The notes under the pieces: generated by a model
Database searches by the model: none
What the model was told of the DNA's origin: nothing
The model's input: the letters and a program-made list of their open reading frames with translations, nothing else
Made by a program: the position numbers and the translations under genes
Origin: Chroococcidiopsidaceae cyanobacterium CP_BM_RX_35
GTDB lineage: Bacteria > Cyanobacteriota > Cyanobacteriia > Cyanobacteriales > Chroococcidiopsidaceae
DNA: 13,985 bases
NCBI GenBank assembly: GCA_019242465.1
Contig: JAFAVL010000181.1
Location: 1 to 13,985, forward strand
Direction: 5' to 3'
In this document: in pieces, positions 1-6,773 of the stretch
How the letters are laid out: every line of letters begins with the position of its first letter
Position numbering within the stretch: the stretch's first letter is position 1

Positions 1-214
1 GACTACCAGGACCTTGATAATTCATCTGGATATAAATACCGTCTCGCTGCTTTTCAATTTCATAGGCGAGACGCCGTTTGCCACGATGCTGAATTTCAAC
101 CTGCTCGGCTCCTTGTTCGCGGAGTAAGTTCTGATACTTGTTAATAGCTTGCTCTACCTGCTCTTCTCCTAGATCTGGTCGCAAGATGTACATTGTCTCG
201 TAAATAGTCTGCAT
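1..214 (-). CDS. rpsF: 30S ribosomal protein S6 (partial, 3' end outside window)
   Basis: Small-subunit ribosomal protein that pairs with S18 on the 16S rRNA platform. Reading the minus strand from ATG at 214 gives [20 protein letters not shown], then a segment with [11 protein letters not shown] and DGIYIQMNY, which are the beta-strand and RRLAY signatures of S6. Seventy-one codons are visible; full bacterial S6 is about 95-115 aa, so the C-terminal part lies beyond base 1. The start is fixed by a strong Shine-Dalgarno (AAGGAGA on the minus strand, 223-229) 8 nt before the ATG. The neighbouring FAH gene is divergent, so the 238-bp gap should hold both promoters. A hairpin with CCG in its loop lies about 60 nt upstream of the start (see separate entry). 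Identification is confident. Confidence 0.95.
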   Translation of the reverse strand, partial: MQTIYETMYILRPDLGEEQVEQAINKYQNLLREQGAEQVEIQHRGKRRLAYEIEKQRDGIYIQMNYQGPGS

Positions 215-222
215 GTCTATGG

Positions 223-229
223 TCTCCTT
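223..229 (-). promoter_or_regulatory. Shine-Dalgarno of rpsF
   Basis: AAGGAGA on the minus strand, 8 nt before the ATG at 214. It is one of the few strong ribosome binding sites in this window and decides the rpsF start. Confidence 0.8.
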
Positions 230-452
230 ATGGACTAAGTGGCTGCTTCAATTGAAAGCAATTAGCGGTTGACCCAGAGTCCCGGCTCTGACGAGTCCGG
301 CACCAAGTCAATAGCTAGCTGTAGCAGCAAGGAATTACAATTCTAGCAGTCTGCTATATTACACACTTAACACGCCTTGCGGAAAACAGCCGTGGAATTC
401 TGGGTACTGCAGTGGTGCAGCTTGGTCTACATTAAAGGTACCTCTCAACTTT
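230..452. other. Divergent intergenic region between rpsF and the FAH gene
   Basis: Apart from the hairpin above, this holds a 6-bp inverted repeat around one base (TAGCAG t CTGCTA, 344-356) followed by TATATT at 355-360, and CTGCA gtgg TGCAG (407-420) before the FAH gene. TATATT (plus) and TAGAAT (minus strand, 340-345) resemble -10 boxes but neither has a convincing -35. The promoters of both flanking genes should be here but I cannot place them. Confidence 0.35.
271..297 (-). promoter_or_regulatory. Leader hairpin upstream of rpsF, possible S6:S18 autoregulatory site
   Basis: On the minus strand a 5-bp stem CAGAG/CTCTG (275-290) closes the loop CCGGGA. A 3-bp outer helix GAC/GTC (295-297 with 271-273) is separated from it by an asymmetric internal loop. 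It lies about 60 nt before the rpsF ATG. In many bacteria the S6:S18 complex binds a structured rpsF leader that exposes CCG, mimicking its 16S site; the CCG in this loop is what suggests the same here. The stem is short and I cannot test covariation, so this is a candidate only. Confidence 0.3.
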
Positions 453-1256
453 ATGGCACAGCGCTACGTCAGAGTTCAAAATCAAGAGGGTCGAGTTTAT
501 TACGGTTTACTGCAGCTTAGCCAAAGCGTTCAAGTGTTGGATGCTCCACCCTGGTTGCAAGGGCAACCTACAGATTTGCAGCTAGAACCGGATAGCTATC
601 GGCTTCTCGCCCCTTGCGCTCCTTCTAAAATTGTGGCAGTGGGAAAAAACTATACAGATCATGCGGCTGAGATGGGAACACCAGTGCCGCAGGAGCCGTT
701 GTTGTTTCTGAAGCCCCCCACAGCTGCGATCGCCACGGGCATCGCAATTCAGTATCCTCCCCAGTCCCAACGCGTGGACTACGAGGGCGAGTTGGCATTA
801 GTCATTGGTGATCGCGCCTTTGACTGCATGCCAGAGCAAGCCCAAGCGAAGATTTGGGGTTATACAATTGCTAATGATGTTACGGCACGCGATTTGCAGC
901 GACGGGATGTTCAATGGACACGAGCTAAGGGTTTCGATACATTCTGTCCTCTAGGACCATGGATTGTCCGGGAGTTAAATCCTGGAGCGCGCTTACAGAC
1001 TTTTGTTAACGACAACACACGGCCAGTGCAATCTGCCTGTATTGATGAAATGGTGTTTCCGCCAGATTTTTTAGTATCCTATATCAGCCGAGTAATGACT
1101 CTCCTACCAGGAGATGTGATCCTGACAGGAACGCCCTTTGGCGTAGGACCGTTACATCCAGGAGACCGTGTTGTCGTCGCCATTGAGGGCATTGGTCGTC
1201 TGGAAAATACCATCACACAACGGCACTGGGACACAATCACCACCAGTAGCAGTTAA
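453..1256 (+). CDS. Fumarylacetoacetate hydrolase (FAH) family protein
   Basis: A 267-aa protein of the FAH/YcgM fold, a metal-dependent group that cleaves or decarboxylates acylpyruvate-type compounds (acylpyruvase, oxaloacetate decarboxylase, homoprotocatechuate enzymes). Visible hallmarks are IVAVGKNYTDHAAEMG (60-75), FLKPP (85-89), the metal-binding DYEGELA with Glu111 and Glu113, NDVTARD with the third ligand Asp142, RAKGFDTFCPLGPW (157-170) and LTGTPFGVGPL (224-234) near the end. Length fits the single-domain bacterial family (about 250-280 aa) after a variable N-terminal lobe. The substrate cannot be read from sequence; oxaloacetate tautomerase/decarboxylase or acylpyruvase activity is a reasonable guess. 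The ATG has no clear ribosome site (AAAGG lies 14 nt away). The stop overlaps that of the convergent Tic20-like gene by 4 bp. Confidence 0.9.
   Translation: MAQRYVRVQNQEGRVYYGLLQLSQSVQVLDAPPWLQGQPTDLQLEPDSYRLLAPCAPSKIVAVGKNYTDHAAEMGTPVPQEPLLFLKPPTAAIATGIAIQYPPQSQRVDYEGELALVIGDRAFDCMPEQAQAKIWGYTIANDVTARDLQRRDVQWTRAKGFDTFCPLGPWIVRELNPGARLQTFVNDNTRPVQSACIDEMVFPPDFLVSYISRVMTLLPGDVILTGTPFGVGPLHPGDRVVVAIEGIGRLENTITQRHWDTITTSSS
726..733. repeat. HIP1 octamer GCGATCGC (first of five)
   Basis: Highly iterated palindrome 1, abundant in many cyanobacterial genomes. Other copies are at 2868-2875, 3529-3536, 7134-7141 and 12349-12356. All five are inside genes. Confidence 0.85.
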
Positions 1257-1729
1257 CGCACTTGCATGTAGACTGCTTCTGAAATTGCAGGGATTTCGGC
1301 ATAACGCCCTAAAAGTGACTGAACCACAGAATAAACAACTGCAACCACGATTCCCAGAAAGATTGTGCTGTCTAGTGTCTCAACTGTAAACCCAGCCCCA
1401 GGAATCCCTCCCAACAATGGCAAAATTAGACTAGCTGCCAAGACAACGATATCTAGAAGTATGGCTTGCATCGTGTTGAAACGAATAAAGTGATGGATCC
1501 TTTCGTTTCTAACAACTAATAGAAATAGGGCAAAGAAGACTACCAAGTCGGCAAATGGTACAGACTGGTAAATTGCCATCACAGGTAAAAGTGGCACCAA
1601 AATGACTTGTAGAGCTGGAAACGTACTAAACAAAACAATGCCAAAGCCTATTGCATGAATTAGAGGGAGCAAATAAGGTAGGCAAGCAAAAATTCGATCT
1701 CCAGCCGTTGTAGACCCCCGCCAAGCCAT
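1253..1729 (-). CDS. Tic20 family membrane protein
   Basis: A 158-aa polytopic membrane protein related to chloroplast Tic20, an inner-envelope import-channel component; in cyanobacteria its role is not settled. The sequence shows MAWRGSTTAGDRIFACLPYL at the start, hydrophobic segments at about 14-34, 58-75, 86-107 and 119-141 (four helices as in Tic20), and the conserved loop RNERIHHFIRFNTMQAILLD (74-93). The frame stays open upstream to an ATG at 1780, but the ATG at 1729 is chosen because GGGGAGA lies 7 nt before it and family members begin MxWRG. It converges with the FAH gene. On the minus strand it lies downstream of the small cysteine protein and the 65-bp repeat. Family assignment is strong; function is inferred only from the family. 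Confidence 0.88.
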   Translation of the reverse strand: MAWRGSTTAGDRIFACLPYLLPLIHAIGFGIVLFSTFPALQVILVPLLPVMAIYQSVPFADLVVFFALFLLVVRNERIHHFIRFNTMQAILLDIVVLAASLILPLLGGIPGAGFTVETLDSTIFLGIVVAVVYSVVQSLLGRYAEIPAISEAVYMQVR

Positions 1730-1799
1730 CGTCCATTCTCCCCAAAATATATATGGTGCAAATTTCCCAACTACTTCCAAGATAGCGCAGTATCATTAT

Positions 1800-1815
1800 G
1801 TCCCCTTGTCCCCTG
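1800..1815. repeat. Short tandem repeat CCCCTTGTCCCC
   Basis: GTCCCCTTGTCCCCTG is two copies of a 7-8 nt unit, of a type common between genes in cyanobacteria. It sits directly beside the 65-bp hairpin element. Confidence 0.5.
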
Positions 1816-1818
1816 TTA

Positions 1819-1883
1819 CAAAGTTCCGAGCTTCCTAAAGGAAGAGCTCCGAAGAGCGGAGGCAACCTCCGAGCTTGACTTTG
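1819..1883. repeat. 65-bp multi-hairpin palindromic element
   Basis: The outer ends pair (CAAAGT 1819-1824 with ACTTTG 1878-1883). Inside are two hairpins, CTTCC taaa GGAAG (1831-1844) and CGGAGG caa CCTCCG (1857-1871), plus a direct repeat TCCGAGCTT (1825-1833 and 1868-1876). This is a compact three-way-junction fold in either strand. It lies 2 bp beyond the stop of the small cysteine protein, so on the minus strand it would form the 3' end of that mRNA or a spacer before the Tic20-like gene. It looks like a dispersed small repeat, but copy number cannot be seen from one window. Confidence 0.6.
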
Positions 1884-1885
1884 CG

Positions 1886-2086
1886 CTATTCCCTAATATT
1901 CGCGATGCGGAAACCCATTTGACACTGATATTGGTCTGGCTGCGTGGGGGTGAGCTTGCGAATGGCTTGACCGCAACGCAATTGACCTTGACGCCATCGC
2001 GGTTGACCACTTCGATCAGCAAGTAAACACGATTGGCAAACGTGTTGAGGGGCAAGGAGCTGATCGTCCATCAAAATCACTAACAT
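1886..2086 (-). CDS. Small four-cysteine protein (probable zinc-binding, conserved hypothetical)
   Basis: A 66-aa protein whose likely start is ATG at 2086; a second ATG at 2071 (giving MDDQLLAPQHVCQSC) is an equally good candidate. Four cysteines form C17-x2-C20-x17-C38-x16-C55, a spacing suited to a treble-clef or ribbon zinc site. Segments DRSGQPRWRQGQLRCG and QYQCQMGFRIANI have a dense mix of aromatic, polar and charged residues typical of a real protein. I recall similar short cyanobacterial proteins but know no function; nucleic-acid or protein binding would be a guess. The stop is 2 bp from the 65-bp repeat, and glyA is divergent. An overlapping minus-strand frame (1816-2055) is rejected as a shadow. 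Confidence 0.7.
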   Translation of the reverse strand: MLVILMDDQLLAPQHVCQSCLLADRSGQPRWRQGQLRCGQAIRKLTPTQPDQYQCQMGFRIANIRE

Positions 2087-2216
2087 CCAATATCTTTGGT
2101 ACGTATCCAGTTTCCTTAAGTTAATTCTAGGTTAAGCCTCTAAGAAGGTTATCAGAATTCACACACAGCTTAATCAAGGAAGCAATCTCAAGCTGGGGAG
2201 AAAAAACAAGTTATTG

Positions 2217-2222
2217 TATAAT
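2217..2222 (+). promoter_or_regulatory. Probable -10 box of glyA
   Basis: A perfect TATAAT lies 79 nt before the glyA GTG. The -35 at about 17 bp spacing (TGGGGA, 2194-2199) is poor. Transcription from here would begin near 2229 and leave a leader of about 70 nt. Confidence 0.4.
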
Positions 2223-2300
2223 GCTGTGATTGAAAAACAGCGTTATCATGGTCACGCCGCCGATGGAAACTATTCTGAAATTTTTCTAAGGACAGCTACA

Positions 2301-3584
2301 GTGAATCGGACTAACCTAGACTTTCTTGCCTCCTCTGACCCCACCGTTGCCGATTTCATCCAGGAAGAACTCCAACGCCAGCGCGATCACCTGGAATTGA
2401 TTGCCAGTGAAAATTTTACCTCCGCTGCTGTACTAGCCGCTCAAGGCTCAGTGCTGACTAACAAGTATGCCGAGGGCTTACCTGGGAAGCGCTACTACGG
2501 CGGCTGTGAGTATGTGGACAAAGTTGAGCAGTTGGCAATTGACCGCGTTAAGCAACTCTTTGGTGCTGCCCATGCCAACGTTCAACCCCACTCAGGAGCA
2601 CAGGCAAATTTTGCCGTATTTCTCTCATTACTCGAACCTGGGGACACAATTATGGGAATGGATTTGTCCCATGGAGGACACCTAACCCATGGTTCGCCAG
2701 TAAATGTGTCAGGCAAGTGGTTCAAAGTCTGTCACTACGGAGTCAACAAAAAAACAGAACAGCTCGACTATGAGCAGATTCGGGAGTTGGCAAGAGCTAA
2801 CCGCCCTAAATTGCTAATCTGTGGCTATTCTGCTTATCCGCGAATCATTGATTTTGAAAAGTTTCGGGCGATCGCTGATGAAGTGGGAGCATACTTACTG
2901 GCAGACATTGCCCACATTGCTGGTTTAGTAGCCACTGGGCTGCACCCTGACCCCATCCCTTACTGCGATGTGGTGACGACGACTACCCATAAAACGTTAC
3001 GTGGCCCTAGGGGAGGTTTAATCCTAACCCGCGATCTAGAACTAGGTAAAAAGCTAGATAAAGCTGTTTTTCCTGGCTCTCAGGGTGGACCATTAGAACA
3101 TGTAATAGCTGGCAAAGCTGTTGCTTTTGGCGAGGCACTAAAGCCTGAGTTTAAAACCTATTCAGCTCAGGTTATTGCTAATGCCCAGGCTCTAGCCACT
3201 CAATTGCAAAAGCGAAACTTCAAGCTCGTGTCAGATGGCACTGACAATCATTTGCTGCTCCTAAATCTACGCTGTATCGGGATGACAGGCAAGGAGGCAG
3301 ATAGACTGGTAAGTGAGATCAATATCACTGCCAACAAGAATACAGTTCCCTTTGATCCAGAATCACCATTTGTGACTAGTGGTCTGAGACTGGGTTCGCC
3401 GGCTCTGACGACGCGAGGAATGGGAATATCCGAGTTTACAGAAATTGCGAATATCATTGCTGATCGCCTGCTACAGCCAGATAATCTGGCAGTGGCGCAA
3501 AATTGTCAGCGGCGAGTGGCAGCTTTGTGCGATCGCTTTCCCCTGTACCCCCACCTGATGATTCCTGTACCAGCCCTGGCATGA
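2301..3584 (+). CDS. glyA: Serine hydroxymethyltransferase
   Basis: PLP enzyme that interconverts serine plus THF with glycine plus 5,10-methylene-THF, the main source of one-carbon units. The PLP lysine is Lys231 in [14 protein letters not shown], with Asp202 and His205 in [11 protein letters not shown], matching E. coli Lys229, Asp200 and His203. Other markers are [10 protein letters not shown] near the start, [24 protein letters not shown] and the C-terminal [15 protein letters not shown]. The frame is open from 2214, but that start lies on a TATAAT box and adds 29 unrelated residues. GTG at 2301 is preceded by AAGGA 8 nt away and gives [11 protein letters not shown] and 427 aa, the usual cyanobacterial length. 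The WecA-like gene follows after 59 bp, so it probably heads an operon. Confidence 0.97.
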   Translation: MNRTNLDFLASSDPTVADFIQEELQRQRDHLELIASENFTSAAVLAAQGSVLTNKYAEGLPGKRYYGGCEYVDKVEQLAIDRVKQLFGAAHANVQPHSGAQANFAVFLSLLEPGDTIMGMDLSHGGHLTHGSPVNVSGKWFKVCHYGVNKKTEQLDYEQIRELARANRPKLLICGYSAYPRIIDFEKFRAIADEVGAYLLADIAHIAGLVATGLHPDPIPYCDVVTTTTHKTLRGPRGGLILTRDLELGKKLDKAVFPGSQGGPLEHVIAGKAVAFGEALKPEFKTYSAQVIANAQALATQLQKRNFKLVSDGTDNHLLLLNLRCIGMTGKEADRLVSEINITANKNTVPFDPESPFVTSGLRLGSPALTTRGMGISEFTEIANIIADRLLQPDNLAVAQNCQRRVAALCDRFPLYPHLMIPVPALA

Positions 3585-3643
3585 GGAAAGTCATACGACA
3601 CACCTCTTGGCACGTTTTTTGTCTTGCCACCTGCTAATTTCAG

Positions 3644-4693
3644 ATGCCCACCGAGCTGTATCATTTGGTTGCTTTCCTCGTCTCCGCTGTCGTCGTCCTC
3701 TGGAGTACCCCAGTGGTCAAAACCATTGGCTTCAAGAGCGGACTTGTCGACCTACCCAACGAACGAAAAATCCATCAGCGCCCTATGGTTCGCGTTGGTG
3801 GAGTTTCAATATTCGTGGGAACCATAATTGCCCTGCTAATTGTTTGGTGGTCTGGCGGATTTGGGATTTTGCCGCCTGTGAAGGAGTGGGAAATATGGGG
3901 CGTCACATTAGGTGGTCTTGCTTTCTTCCTAATTGGTTTAGCAGATGACCTATTCAATTTGTCTCCGTTTGTTCGCCTGCTGATGCAAGTCGTTGTAGCT
4001 GGGCTATCCTGGTGGATGGGTGTACGTATCGAATTCTTGAGTATTCCCACTGGTGGACTCGTTGATATTGTGGGATGGCTGAGCCTACCGATCACAGTGA
4101 TTTGGCTTGTAGGCATGGCAAATGCGATCAACTGGATTGATGGTCTAGATGGTCTAGCTGCCGGGGTGTCTGGAATTGCTGCTGTCGTCATGCTAATTGT
4201 GACGCTGTTTATGCACCAGTCAGCAGCAGCGCTCATTGCGGCCGCCTTGGCAGGAGGAGCGCTGGGATTTCTACGCTACAACTTCAACCCAGCCCAAATC
4301 TTTATGGGAGATGGTGGAGCTTACTTTATGGGATTTACTTTAGCTGGAGTAGGAGTAATTGGTTTAGTGAAAAGCACGGCAGTCACAGCCGTATTGTTAC
4401 CTTATTTAATTCTGGCTGTACCAATCCTAGATATGTCAGCGGTGATTGTGAATCGATTGCGTAAGGGAAGGTCACCTTTTTTCGCGGACAAGCTTCATCT
4501 TCACCATCGACTACTACGAGCAGGTATATCACAACGGTTAAGCGTTTTATTCATTTACTCCTTAACTTTGTGGGTTGGAAGCTTAGCACTGGTTTTTGCT
4601 GGGATACCTAGTGGTATTGCTTACGCTCTTGGTGCAACTTCGTTACTAAGCTACACCAGTTGGCAAGTTTGGCGACATGTTCGCCCTTCTTAG
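3644..4693 (+). CDS. wecA: WecA/MraY-family polyprenyl-phosphate GlcNAc-1-phosphate transferase
   Basis: Integral membrane enzyme that transfers a UDP-linked N-acetylhexosamine phosphate to undecaprenyl phosphate, the first step of lipid-linked envelope glycans. The 349-aa sequence carries the family motifs in order: KSGLVDLPNERKIHQRPMVR (31-50), the Mg-binding Asp pair in GLADDLFNLSP (Asp101, Asp102), NAINWIDGLDGLAAG (160-174), MGDGGAYFMG (221-230) and the HxHH loop KLHLHH (283-288). Around ten hydrophobic helices fit the family. The VRVGG/NERKIH signature favours the WecA/TagO/TarO branch over peptidoglycan MraY, though the exact sugar is unproven and the symbol is by similarity. There is no clear ribosome site before the ATG. 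glyA ends 59 bp upstream and cinA begins 10 bp after the stop. It pairs thematically with gmd/fcl at the right edge. Confidence 0.9.
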   Translation: MPTELYHLVAFLVSAVVVLWSTPVVKTIGFKSGLVDLPNERKIHQRPMVRVGGVSIFVGTIIALLIVWWSGGFGILPPVKEWEIWGVTLGGLAFFLIGLADDLFNLSPFVRLLMQVVVAGLSWWMGVRIEFLSIPTGGLVDIVGWLSLPITVIWLVGMANAINWIDGLDGLAAGVSGIAAVVMLIVTLFMHQSAAALIAAALAGGALGFLRYNFNPAQIFMGDGGAYFMGFTLAGVGVIGLVKSTAVTAVLLPYLILAVPILDMSAVIVNRLRKGRSPFFADKLHLHHRLLRAGISQRLSVLFIYSLTLWVGSLALVFAGIPSGIAYALGATSLLSYTSWQVWRHVRPS

Positions 4694-4703
4694 GGGTGAG
4701 GGA

Positions 4704-5960
4704 ATGACGGCTGAAATTATTTGTGTCGGTACAGAACTGCTGCTGGGAGACATCCTCAACCTGAATGCTCAATTTCTGGCTCAGCAACTAGCGCAATTGG
4801 GAATTCCTCACTATTATCAAACAGTGGTAGGGGATAACCAGATACGCCTAAAGCGGGTCATTGAAATTGCTAGTCAGCGCTCTGGGATTCTCATCTTTAC
4901 TGGTGGTCTCGGTCCGACACCTGATGACCTGACGACTGAAACTCTGGCTGGTTTTTTTGGTGTTCCTATGGTGGAGCGTGCCGAAATTTTAGAAGATATT
5001 GCACTCAAATATGCTCGCGGAGAGCGAGAAATGTCTCCTAGCAACCGCAAGCAAGCCTTAATTCCAGAGGGCGCAGCAATTCTACCAAACCCAGACGGTA
5101 CAGCGCCTGGTATTATTTGGCAACCGCGAACAGGATTAACAATTCTCACCTTCCCTGGAGTCCCAACCGAAATGCAGCGGATGTGGCAGGAAACTGCTGT
5201 GCCTTACTTGAAAAATCAAGGCTTTGGCAAGGAAATCATCTATAGTCGGACATTGAGGTTTTGGGGAATTTCTGAATCAGCTTTGGCAGAGAAGGCAGCT
5301 CTATTGCTGCAGCAGTCAAACCCTACTGTTGCTCCCTATGCAAATCTTGGGGAAGTGCAACTGCGAGTCTCAGCTAGAGCTGAGTCGCAAGCAGCGGCAG
5401 AGCAACTAATTGCACCAGTGGAAGCAACGCTACAACAAATGGGGGGGCTAGATTATTACGGTCGTGACCAAGATACTCTAGCTTCAGCTGCGGGTCAGTT
5501 GTTGCTGGCTGCTGGTGAAACGCTAAGTGTTGCGGAATCATGCACTGGTGGTGGATTAGGACAGATGTTGACTGATGTTGCTGGTAGTTCTAAGTACTTC
5601 TTGGGTGGAGTTATTGCTTATGACAACCAGGTGAAGATTTCTCAATTAGGTGTCAATCAGTCAGACTTAGCGCAGTTAGGCGCTGTGAGCCACGAGGTTG
5701 CAAGAGAAATGGCAACTGGAGTGCGATCACGGCTGCATACCACTTGGGGACTTAGTATCACTGGTATTGCAGGTCCAGACGGTGGTACGGATGCCAAACC
5801 TGTTGGACTGGTCTACATTGGTTTGGCTCACTCAAACGGCGAAGTTGAAAGCTTTGAGTATCGCTTCAACCAAGCACGAGGTCGGACTTTAATTCGCTAC
5901 AAGAGCGCCTGTAGTGCCCTCGACCTCCTACGGCGAAAGTTATTGGCGCGGCTAGTGTGA
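4704..5960 (+). CDS. cinA: CinA family protein (competence/damage-inducible; NMN deamidase domain)
   Basis: A 418-aa two-domain protein. The N-terminal MoCF-like domain (about 1-170; COG1058 type) has ICVGTELLLGDILN and FTGGLGPTPDDLTTE (65-79). The C-terminal PncC-like domain (about 255-418) has SVAESCTGG (275-283) with the nucleophilic Ser279, SSKYFLGGVIAYDNQVK and TGIAGPDGGTDAKPVGLVY (353-371). The C-terminal domain deamidates nicotinamide mononucleotide in NAD salvage; in other bacteria full-length CinA is linked to transformation. All catalytic landmarks are present. The frame is open from ATG 4677 inside the WecA-like gene, but ATG 4704 gives the family start MTAEIICVGTELL and has AGGGG 7 nt upstream, 10 bp after the previous stop. 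It is the last gene of the glyA cluster; no strong terminator follows. Confidence 0.95.
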   Translation: MTAEIICVGTELLLGDILNLNAQFLAQQLAQLGIPHYYQTVVGDNQIRLKRVIEIASQRSGILIFTGGLGPTPDDLTTETLAGFFGVPMVERAEILEDIALKYARGEREMSPSNRKQALIPEGAAILPNPDGTAPGIIWQPRTGLTILTFPGVPTEMQRMWQETAVPYLKNQGFGKEIIYSRTLRFWGISESALAEKAALLLQQSNPTVAPYANLGEVQLRVSARAESQAAAEQLIAPVEATLQQMGGLDYYGRDQDTLASAAGQLLLAAGETLSVAESCTGGGLGQMLTDVAGSSKYFLGGVIAYDNQVKISQLGVNQSDLAQLGAVSHEVAREMATGVRSRLHTTWGLSITGIAGPDGGTDAKPVGLVYIGLAHSNGEVESFEYRFNQARGRTLIRYKSACSALDLLRRKLLARLV

Positions 5961-6145
5961 TAGATTTAATAAAAGTACATACTTTCGACTACAGCTCCGG
6001 AGTTATCCTCTAGGCAAGTGTGTAAACATAGTTATAGAATGGGATCATACTCCGAAAATTCACAAAAGATAGCATCCGGTTAGCCGTGCGATGCCGAGAT
6101 TGTCGTATCAAAAATGCAGTTAGTAAGGTAGGAGCAATTGGTTCA
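5961..6145 (+). other. Intergenic leader between cinA and the 45-aa gene
   Basis: This holds a weak AT-rich inverted repeat AAAGTA ca TACTTT just after cinA, a -10-like TAGAAT (6035-6040) without a good -35, and a hairpin GCATC CGG ttag CCG tgc GATGC (6072-6094) with a 3-nt bulge. It could carry the promoter of the 45-aa/aroQ/ARH group, but none of these signals is strong. Confidence 0.3.
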
Positions 6146-6283
6146 ATGGACTACATTGAAAAGGTGCTAGAAAAACTCAAGGAATGGGCTCGTAAGCTAA
6201 TTGAAACATTGTTGGGACCGGAAGCTGAACCGGAACCGGAGCCTATTCCCATTCCTGTTGATGAGCGTTCGCGCCGTTGGTAG
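6146..6283 (+). CDS. 45-aa helix plus Pro/Glu-tail protein (conserved hypothetical)
   Basis: A short protein of two visible parts: an amphipathic charged helix [20 protein letters not shown] (1-20), and after LLGPEAE a low-complexity [11 protein letters not shown] tail (28-38) ending DERSRRW. The helix has hydrophobic residues every 3-4 positions, suggesting peripheral membrane or coiled-coil contact; the tail is rigid, acidic and proline-rich. A GTG at 6086 would extend it by 20 residues, but ATG 6146 is preferred, with GGTAGGAG about 11 nt before it and the helix beginning at the Met. The aroQ frame overlaps its end by 23 bp if aroQ starts at ATG 6261, which argues for translational coupling. 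I recall similar short proteins beside cyanobacterial aroQ but no function. Confidence 0.72.
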   Translation: MDYIEKVLEKLKEWARKLIETLLGPEAEPEPEPIPIPVDERSRRW

Positions 6284-6767
6284 TCCAAACCAAGTGTTCT
6301 CTAAAGAGCAGCATTGGCTTAGCGTTCTAGTACTGCACGGACCAACTCTAAATTTGTTAGGGCAACGAGAGCCAGCAATTTATGGTTCTCTCACTTTAGA
6401 TGAAATTAACTGCCTGCTAGTAGAAGAGGGAAAAAAGCTACAGGTGGGCATTTTCCCACTACAGTCAAATCACGAAGGTGTTTTAGTTGATGCCATTCAT
6501 GAGGCGAGCCAGCAGCACCAGGGAATCTTGATCAACGCGGGAGCTTATACCCATACAAGCGTAGCTTTACGTGATGCGATTGTGGCTGTACAGCTACCTA
6601 CAGTTGAGGTACATCTAAGCAATATCTATCAACGCGAAACTTTTCGACATCACTCGTTCATAGCACCAGTTGCAATTGGACAAATCAGCGGCTTTGGAGC
6701 CCATAGTTACCGACTGGGTTTACAAGCGTTAGTTAACTTTCTACGGCAAAGAGCGCCTGAAGAATAG
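6261..6767 (+). CDS. aroQ: 3-dehydroquinate dehydratase, type II
   Basis: Third step of the shikimate pathway: trans-dehydration of 3-dehydroquinate via an enolate, in a flavodoxin-like dodecamer. From ATG 6261 it has 168 aa; the fold begins at LSVLVLHG (20-27). Visible sites are [11 protein letters not shown] with the lid Arg36 and catalytic Tyr41, QSNHEG (68-73), [10 protein letters not shown] (91-100), EVHLSNI with general-acid His118, and RETFRHHS. The loop normally reading GPNLN is GPTLN here, so the active-site Asn is Thr29. ATG 6261 (overlapping the 45-aa gene by 23 bp) and GTG 6294 (157 aa, nearer the usual 145-155) are both possible; neither has a ribosome site. A pseudo-ARH gene follows after 6 bp. 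Family is certain; the start is not. Confidence 0.92.
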   Translation: MSVRAVGSPNQVFSKEQHWLSVLVLHGPTLNLLGQREPAIYGSLTLDEINCLLVEEGKKLQVGIFPLQSNHEGVLVDAIHEASQQHQGILINAGAYTHTSVALRDAIVAVQLPTVEVHLSNIYQRETFRHHSFIAPVAIGQISGFGAHSYRLGLQALVNFLRQRAPEE

Positions 6768-6773
6768 TCAAAC

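Noticed and set aside
340..360. TAGAAT (minus) and TATATT (plus) as divergent -10 boxes for rpsF and the FAH gene
   Set aside because: Neither has a fitting -35; recorded under the intergenic entry only.
1168..1389. Plus-strand ORF across the end of the FAH gene and start of the convergent gene region
   Set aside because: Overlaps two clear genes and has no family resemblance.
1816..2055. 79-aa minus-strand ORF over the small cysteine gene and 65-bp repeat
   Set aside because: Runs through the hairpin repeat in another frame; Ser/Arg-rich shadow with no cysteine pattern.
3775..4236. 153-aa ORF antisense to the WecA-like gene
   Set aside because: Proline/Thr/Ser-rich shadow of a well-supported membrane protein gene; no recognisable motif.
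4874..5149. 91-aa ORF antisense to cinA
   Set aside because: Shadow of the conserved CinA N-terminal domain.
5970..5992. Possible terminator after cinA (AAAGTA ca TACTTT)
   Set aside because: Loop of two bases, no G/C in most of the stem and no T-run; too weak to call.
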